Shown: positions 49,923 through 55,023 of the stretch, piece after piece
How positions within the stretch are numbered: position 1 is the first letter of the stretch
Layout of the letters: the number at the start of each line of letters is the position of its first letter
Assembly (NCBI GenBank): GCA_023394955.1
Contig: JAEWZY010000074.1
Coordinates: forward strand, 1-55,023
Direction: 5' to 3'
Length of the DNA stretch: 55,023 nucleotides
Origin: Bacillota bacterium
GTDB lineage: Bacteria; Bacillota; UBA4882; UBA8346
Program-made: the position numbers and the translations under genes
The notes under the pieces: model-generated
What the model saw: the letters and a program-made list of their open reading frames with translations, nothing else
Database searches by the model: none
Told to the model about the DNA's origin: nothing

Positions 49923-50750
49923 ATGGATGCGCCAGGATATCGGTTTCGTTCCATCATTTCCATTGGATGCAGAGGATTCAAGTCCTTGATTTATAGCCCT
50001 GGTTTTTATGGGACCATTTTTTTGAGCGCGCTGATCGCTGTTTTAATCAGTTATATATATCTAAAAGTTATTTTTGAAACTGGCGTGCTGGTAATGGCCA
50101 ATCCGCTTAATATACCCCTAATCGTAACGATGATGATTAGTGCTTCTTATTTAGCTTTTACGGCCTCATTATCAATTTCCAAGGAAAGGGATAGCGGGAC
50201 GGTCGAAGTGTTGTTTTATGGAGCGGTGGATTCGATTTCCTATGTTTTGGCGAAGTATTTGGAACAGATGCTTTCCTTTGTGGCGATGCTGGTTTTTTAT
50301 TTGATTATCTTCTGGTTGCTGGGAACCAGAACTAACTTTGGCTTATCTATGGCAACTACATTGATTTTGGTCTTAGCCGGAGCAGTTGCTTCTAATGTCG
50401 TGGCTTTGGGGATTTTTTTGTCGATAATTACTAGTAAAATCCGGACTTCCATTTTGACCTTAATCGCCTTTTTAGTACTGTTTATCGTTGTTCAACTCGG
50501 GAATGCTTTTTTAGCGGGATTGGAGTTCAACGGCTCCTCGTTCCCATGGGCGGGAAGTATTATTTCAGTTGGCGTAAGAATAGTTGGTTGGGTATCGCCC
50601 TTTGCATATTTGAACCGGGGAGTTAAAGCCATTGGAATAAAGGATCTCAGTGGTTATTTTACCAATTTTGGCATAGTTGTTTTTTACTCCATACTATTGT
50701 TAATGGTCGCCATAATAATTTTCCAAAAGAAGGGGGCCGGATCGCGATGA
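49923..50750 (+). CDS. ABC-2 type exporter membrane subunit
   Basis: 275 residues, six hydrophobic segments (about 28-48, 55-75, 100-125, 135-160, 170-195, 245-268) and a short amphipathic N-terminus; SISKERDSGTVEVLFYGAVDS resembles the cytosolic coupling region of ABC-2 permeases. Overlaps the next gene by 4 bases (ATGA). Substrate unknown. Confidence 0.85.
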   Translation: MDAPGYRFRSIISIGCRGFKSLIYSPGFYGTIFLSALIAVLISYIYLKVIFETGVLVMANPLNIPLIVTMMISASYLAFTASLSISKERDSGTVEVLFYGAVDSISYVLAKYLEQMLSFVAMLVFYLIIFWLLGTRTNFGLSMATTLILVLAGAVASNVVALGIFLSIITSKIRTSILTLIAFLVLFIVVQLGNAFLAGLEFNGSSFPWAGSIISVGVRIVGWVSPFAYLNRGVKAIGIKDLSGYFTNFGIVVFYSILLLMVAIIIFQKKGAGSR

Positions 50751-52132
50751 TTCAAGGTTTTCGTCTTTGTTTACGCATCCTGGCATCGCTCACCCTTCTA
50801 ATTAGTATGACATTTAAGGTTGCGGCTAGCAATTCAGATATGGAGAAAAGAATCTTAGATGGGCCCAAAGACCAAAAAATATCAGTAAAAGTGGAAAAGC
50901 AACTGGTCTATGGATTGATTTTATTTGATGGGTCCCAGTATCTAGGAACATTTTGTCCGGAAACGATTGATACCGTATATATGATAGCCGATGTCGATAA
51001 TGTCGTTACCGTTAGTAAAACGAAGGTGTATTATTGGCCGATTACTAAGGAGTATAAAGCCGATTGGTTGGAAGTTAACGAGAAACAAATTGGCGTCCTG
51101 GAAATTTTGAAAGAGGGAAAATTAATAAAATGTTTGCCGTTAGATTCTTTTTCCCTGGAGTATCTTCAAGGATCCCAAGGAAATCCAAAACAAGTATTGG
51201 TTGGAGAAGCGGCTGAGAAAGCTGTTCGGGAATACCGCTACGCAATGGAAGAATATGATGGTTTGATCCGTCAATATCAGGCATTGGCTGAAAACTATCT
51301 CCAACTAGTTCGAGAATTTCTTAAAAATCCGGCAGCTTATAACAATAATCCTCCCGCAAAACCAGTTCCGCCAGAAATGCCACAGGAATTTGTCACCGGA
51401 ATAGAGCGAGGCTTTGTGATTAATCTACCCAACGGAGTTTATTCAATCAGATTTAAAAATCGTGAGGGAGTAGTCGTGCCGAAGAGTGAACGGAAATTGG
51501 TGGTATTCTCAGCTTTAGACCAGGGAATCGGTTATGAGATTATTCCGGAAGATACATGGACCTTACCTTTAAATAGTGATGATCTGAGCGAACAAATTTT
51601 GGCCCGGGGAGGTCGGGTTATTTATTTAAAACCTTTTAGGGCGATGAAGTATAACAGTCATCATTATCTTAAGCTTTCCAAACTTACCAGTCCGAGCAGC
51701 GGGCGAGGATTGGAGGATCAAGTCACCTGGATTCATCAGGCGCCTCTATCCGATTTCAGACTCATTCAGTTGCAGAAAGATGGGCGAATAATAGCTCAAA
51801 TCAAGGAGAAACCCTATTATGTGCAACAAAGCGAAGGCCATAACTTAGGATATGATATTCTGGAATTTGATGAGGAGAGATATCCGGGTAGTTCTCCAAC
51901 ATTCACTGCTTTCAAAATTGTCGTTCCGGCACAACCAGGGAATTATTCCTTAACCCTTCTAGCTGAAAACGACCAATTAATTAAAGGCAGCGAGCGAATC
52001 ATTAAGACTATTCGGTCGGCCAAGTTTAGTGAATTACTCCTCATTGCCTTGATCCCGTTATTTATGGGAAGTGTTTTAATTGGTTGGCGGTTTTATAATA
52101 CTAAATTCGGCCATAGAGATGAGAACAAATAA
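50747..52132 (+). CDS. Exported protein anchored by a C-terminal span, coupled to the ABC exporter; function unknown
   Basis: 461 residues. Signal peptide (about 1-25, ending VAA-SN), a large extracytoplasmic part with beta-rich stretches and a short coiled coil (about 160-193: AVREYRYAMEEYDGLIRQY), a Pro-rich spacer (NNNPPAKPVPPEMP, about 204-217) and one C-terminal membrane span (ELLLIALIPLFMGSVLIGW, about 428-446) with a basic tail. No family was recognised. The 4-base overlap with the permease gene implies a stoichiometric partner, possibly a periplasmic component or substrate receptor of the exporter. Confidence 0.7.
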   Translation: MIQGFRLCLRILASLTLLISMTFKVAASNSDMEKRILDGPKDQKISVKVEKQLVYGLILFDGSQYLGTFCPETIDTVYMIADVDNVVTVSKTKVYYWPITKEYKADWLEVNEKQIGVLEILKEGKLIKCLPLDSFSLEYLQGSQGNPKQVLVGEAAEKAVREYRYAMEEYDGLIRQYQALAENYLQLVREFLKNPAAYNNNPPAKPVPPEMPQEFVTGIERGFVINLPNGVYSIRFKNREGVVVPKSERKLVVFSALDQGIGYEIIPEDTWTLPLNSDDLSEQILARGGRVIYLKPFRAMKYNSHHYLKLSKLTSPSSGRGLEDQVTWIHQAPLSDFRLIQLQKDGRIIAQIKEKPYYVQQSEGHNLGYDILEFDEERYPGSSPTFTAFKIVVPAQPGNYSLTLLAENDQLIKGSERIIKTIRSAKFSELLLIALIPLFMGSVLIGWRFYNTKFGHRDENK

Positions 52133-52169
52133 TTTGATTATTAATACTTGGCAATAATCCTTTGATTAC

Positions 52170-52198
52170 CATTTTGAAGATTTAGGAGAAAACTGAGG
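52170..52198 (+). repeat. Copy of the rsmE 3'-end segment
   Basis: 27 of 29 bases match 42579-42607, located 37 bases after the exported-protein gene. Confidence 0.6.
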
Positions 52199-52213
52199 AT
52201 AAAAACACCATTA

Positions 52214-52318
52214 TACCACAGAGATCACAGAGACCACCGGGGAGGATACGGAGAGTCCAAAACACCAAGATGTACTTGCAATATAAATTTTACTCAGTGC
52301 TCTCTGTGGGCTCCGTGG
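52214..52318. repeat. Inverted repeat ACCACAGAGA... / ...CTCCGTGGT
   Basis: Imperfect 20-base arms 52214-52232 and 52299-52318 (ACCACAGAG..CACAGAGA against its complement, about 3 mismatches) around a 66-base centre. It lies between convergent genes. Purine-rich CACAGAGA motifs of this type occur as dispersed repeats in several bacterial genomes. Confidence 0.6.
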
Positions 52319-52327
52319 TAAAAGCAG

Positions 52328-53266
52328 TCATTTCAGCCTATGCCGCACTGGGTCATAAATCAATGGGGGTAATTCCGGTTCTCCCGGATATGGTTCCAGG
52401 GTATAACGGACTAACGGTAAATAAAGGATGGCTGCGTTGACAATTTGAATCCGGATAGTAGGGCGGTATTTCCGGTAGACCTCGGCCATGCGCCGGTAAA
52501 AACTTTGTTGGTCGAGATCTTCATCAAGATTTCCCCGGTAATAATTTTCCAGGTAAGTTACTTCCTCCTCCCAACGGGCCTGGGCGGCCTTAACCCAGTT
52601 GGAGTCGTGGTTTTGTAGTTGCCATTTCAAATGATTGAGTAAGGCCTCATAAGCGTCGCGATAGGGAATTTGCCGTTTTTCCAAGTTTTTTTTGGGCGGT
52701 TGGATTAATAGTTTCTTATCCTTTAACTCTTGAATAATGTTGGTGGAGATTTGGCCATTTACCAGGTCAATACTTAGCGAGGCTAGTTCGTCAAAGCTTT
52801 CATCTGTCTCAAAACTGGTTTTGAAATTGACCAGCAGATGAGGGTGGTAAAAAAGAGCTGGTTGTTTAAAGAAGAACCGATTTTTTTCTTTTAAGACGGT
52901 TAATATTTCCCGTTCTATCCTTCGATGGTCCAAGTCATAAGGAAAAGTGACTCTAGCTATTAGGCCCCGCTTCCGGATCCCGTCAACCAGCCATTGAAGG
53001 CGGAAACTACCCCGGGTCACCAATTCCGATCCGGGATATTTCTCCAATAACTCAGGAGAGCAGACCATTTGAAGATTGAGTGTTTCGGTCCGGGCCGGCC
53101 GGAAGAAAGTTCTGGCGATGTCCACCTGGCATTGGGCCATGATTAATTCGTTATTAATGATATTATAAGGGGAATCGGCGACTTTTAAAGCATCTACCAG
53201 ATATTCGAAGACCAATTGATTTTCGTGAACAGGTTGTGATTTGGGCATTAAAGAATTTTCGACCAT
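52328..53266 (-). CDS. YqhG-like protein paired with the SNF2 helicase
   Basis: 312 residues, soluble, no signal peptide. Distinct N-terminal domain (about 15-170) with QLVFEYLVDALKV and a segment LLEKYPGSELVTRGSFRLQ, then a helical C-part. In Bacillus, yqhG lies directly beside the SNF2-type gene yqhH, and the size and placement agree; direct similarity is only suggestive. ATG 53266 has GAGGA 7 bases upstream and overlaps the helicase stop by 19 bases, which implies coupling. Molecular role unknown. Confidence 0.6.
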   Translation of the reverse strand: MVENSLMPKSQPVHENQLVFEYLVDALKVADSPYNIINNELIMAQCQVDIARTFFRPARTETLNLQMVCSPELLEKYPGSELVTRGSFRLQWLVDGIRKRGLIARVTFPYDLDHRRIEREILTVLKEKNRFFFKQPALFYHPHLLVNFKTSFETDESFDELASLSIDLVNGQISTNIIQELKDKKLLIQPPKKNLEKRQIPYRDAYEALLNHLKWQLQNHDSNWVKAAQARWEEEVTYLENYYRGNLDEDLDQQSFYRRMAEVYRKYRPTIRIQIVNAAILYLPLVRYTLEPYPGEPELPPLIYDPVRHRLK

Positions 53267-55011
53267 TCCGGTTCCTCAGCCTCACTTAGCATATTGTCGA
53301 TCTCCGCCCCTAACCGCGCAAAACCACGGTTGAGTTCTTCATTGGAATTGGCGCCGATCACTAGTTCCAAAATCCGGGCTTCCAGACTTTTACCGCGGCA
53401 CAGTTTACTAATGACCTTTTCGCTTTCACCGATGACCATCTCAAACATGCGCACTTTCTGATCAAGCAGGTTTAACAAGTATTCTTCAACAGTCCCTTTG
53501 GTGGACAGGTTATAGATATAAACATCCCGGGTCTGGCCGAGTCGATGGATCCGGCCGATCCTCTGTTCCAAACGCATCGGGTTCCAAGGAAGATCATAGT
53601 TGATTAAAGTATTACAAAATTGAAGGTTAATCCCTTCGCCGCCGGACTCGGTACAGACCAAGACCCTGAATTTGGAGAACTCTTTAAACTGCCATTTGGT
53701 GAACTCCTTTTTACTGGCGGAAAGACTGCCGTCAAAAGGCAAGGTGAGAATCCCGGCTTGTTCCAAGCGGGTCCGGATATAGCTTTGGGTAGCTAGGAAC
53801 TCGGTGAAGATAATCACTTTTTCCTGGGATTTTTTGATTAATTCCTCGACTATCTTCATTTTCGAGTTGTCTTTGAGTTGCTGCACCATTTGAAAGAGGG
53901 CCACCGCTTCCTCCTGGCAATCAGCGTTGATTTCCATATTTTGGGCCAGCTTATAAAGGGTCAAGGCAGCAGCGAAAGTACTGGAACAGATCTCCCGTTG
54001 TAAAGTTAACAGGGGTAGGGAGACGGTCCCTCTTGATGTCTTGCCGATGTTTTTGCGAATAAAAGTGGTTACGCCATCATACAACCTCTGCTCCAGATCG
54101 GAGAGGACGATTGGGATATTCTGAACGTACCGTTTGGTAAATCCCATATTGGCGCCGTGTTTGTTCCGGATCATCACTTCACTAAGGAGGCTTCTTAATT
54201 CCTGGGCATGTTGGGGAGTTCGTTTATCCTTGGTGTAGGTCTTTTTAAAACTGCGATAATTGCCAAGTTGTCCCGGACGGAGCAGAGTAATCAGGTTAAA
54301 AAGTTCTTTAAGGTCATTCTGAAGCGGAGTGGCTGTCAATAATAAAAAGTATTTTTTTTGAATACTATTGACGAATTGCCAGTTCTGGGTGGCTGTGCTT
54401 TTCAATTTGTGGGCCTCGTCGATGATCACCATATCGAAATAGAGTTTTAAGATTTCGCCCCGGTGGATTTCTTTCTTAGCAGTGTCGATCGAAGCAATTA
54501 GTTGATCGTAATGGGACCAATGGTATTCTTGTTTGGCGATGAGGGTGGGGATCTCAAACTTCTCACGGAGTTCGGCTTCCCATTGCCGGCTGAGAGCTGC
54601 CGGGGTCAGGATTAGGAATTTTTTTACCAAACCTCTAAGCATATATTCTTTAAGAATCATTGAGGCCTCAATGGTTTTGCCAAGGCCGACCTCATCGGCG
54701 AGTATGGCCCGGCCGCGCATTTGGGCGATGACCCGGCGGACGGTCTCGATTTGGTGAGGATAAGGGACCACCCCGTGCTGCCGCCAGTATTCCTGCATAT
54801 GACTGAGGACCAGTAATTCTTCGAAACCCCGGTTTAAAGTCAGTTTTTCACCGCGAAAATGCAAGAGAAACGCTCCCCAGGAGTCCCAGTGTTTCCGGCG
54901 CATCTCCAAGAGAAAAGGGGAAAAATCACCGTTTAACTCAAAAACCGGATTAAAATCCGGTAGGGCAAGTGATGAATGCTGGTTAAGTTCAGTCTTTTCT
55001 ATTAACTCCAT
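53248..55011 (-). CDS. SNF2/RapA-type DEAD-like helicase (YqhH-like)
   Basis: 587 residues. Motif Q/I region YPHQIETVRRV and ADEVGLGKT (105-113), motif II IIDEAH (196-201), motif III LLTATPLQ, and C-terminal motifs FTEF, GGEGINLQ and RIGRIHRLGQT. A Snf2-like motor that probably remodels protein-nucleic acid complexes such as RNA polymerase (RapA-like). ATG 55011 with AGGAGC upstream; complete at the window edge. First gene of a pair with the YqhG-like gene. Confidence 0.92.
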   Translation of the reverse strand: MELIEKTELNQHSSLALPDFNPVFELNGDFSPFLLEMRRKHWDSWGAFLLHFRGEKLTLNRGFEELLVLSHMQEYWRQHGVVPYPHQIETVRRVIAQMRGRAILADEVGLGKTIEASMILKEYMLRGLVKKFLILTPAALSRQWEAELREKFEIPTLIAKQEYHWSHYDQLIASIDTAKKEIHRGEILKLYFDMVIIDEAHKLKSTATQNWQFVNSIQKKYFLLLTATPLQNDLKELFNLITLLRPGQLGNYRSFKKTYTKDKRTPQHAQELRSLLSEVMIRNKHGANMGFTKRYVQNIPIVLSDLEQRLYDGVTTFIRKNIGKTSRGTVSLPLLTLQREICSSTFAAALTLYKLAQNMEINADCQEEAVALFQMVQQLKDNSKMKIVEELIKKSQEKVIIFTEFLATQSYIRTRLEQAGILTLPFDGSLSASKKEFTKWQFKEFSKFRVLVCTESGGEGINLQFCNTLINYDLPWNPMRLEQRIGRIHRLGQTRDVYIYNLSTKGTVEEYLLNLLDQKVRMFEMVIGESEKVISKLCRGKSLEARILELVIGANSNEELNRGFARLGAEIDNMLSEAEEPEWSKIL

Positions 55012-55023
55012 TGATGCTCCTGA

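Overview
The window looks like a chromosomal segment of a spore-forming Firmicute (Clostridia/Limnochordia-like, moderate G+C). A spore-specific GPR protease gene is present. The order rpsT - gpr - (spoIIP/yqxA position) - lepA - hemW - hrcA - grpE - dnaK - dnaJ - prmA - rsmE matches the Bacillus/Clostridium arrangement, and CIRCE, Cheo-type SOS box and strong Shine-Dalgarno sequences are all of Firmicute type. Two features hint that the cell may nevertheless have an outer membrane: a secreted, beta-strand-rich protein ending in an aromatic-x-aromatic-Phe motif (21450-22616), and three ABC solute-binding proteins that all lack a lipobox cysteine. No rRNA, tRNA, CRISPR array, IS element or prophage was seen.

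Layout. (1) 1-10.6 kb, minus strand: a carbohydrate locus. A LacI regulator, an intracellular (alpha/alpha)6-type glycosidase, a CUT1 sugar ABC importer (binding protein and two permeases, no ATPase) and a secreted GH30 glycanase with three carbohydrate-binding modules, followed by an atypical response regulator and the first 14 codons of a HAD hydrolase. Matching ACAAACGTTTGT-type operators precede the regulator and the glycosidase. The likely pathway is extracellular cleavage of xylan or a related glycan, import of oligosaccharides and cytosolic hydrolysis. (2) 10.6-23.5 kb, plus strand: dinB behind a perfect SOS box, an L,D-transpeptidase, CheX, an HD-GYP protein, an orphan sulfonate-type binding protein, a two-gene FtsH-like unit, ireB, murA (catalytic Cys replaced by Asp), a HEPN-like small protein, the beta-barrel candidate and an orphan hisF. 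(3) 23.6-42.7 kb: the conserved sporulation/translation/heat-shock block, modified by insertion of murJ and a LysE-type exporter where spoIIP normally lies, a TIM-barrel enzyme before hemW, and an archaeal-like group III chaperonin between hrcA and grpE. A perfect CIRCE controls the block and a strong hairpin ends it. (4) 42.7-48.8 kb: a second sugar locus (FAD oxidoreductase, CUT1 importer, LacI) preceded by two identical TGGAACGTTCCA palindromes. (5) 48.9-55 kb: an ABC-2 type exporter translationally coupled to an uncharacterised exported, membrane-anchored protein, then, on the minus strand, an SNF2 helicase with a YqhG-like partner.

Most notable: the group III chaperonin inside the HrcA/CIRCE regulon; MurA Cys-to-Asp (predicted fosfomycin insensitivity); the outer-membrane-like protein in a spore former; hemW with no ATG/GTG/TTG start ahead of its essential Fe-S motif; and two families of degenerate 7-base-period intergenic repeats, one of which brackets dnaJ. 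All functions are inferred from sequence reading only; no database search was run.
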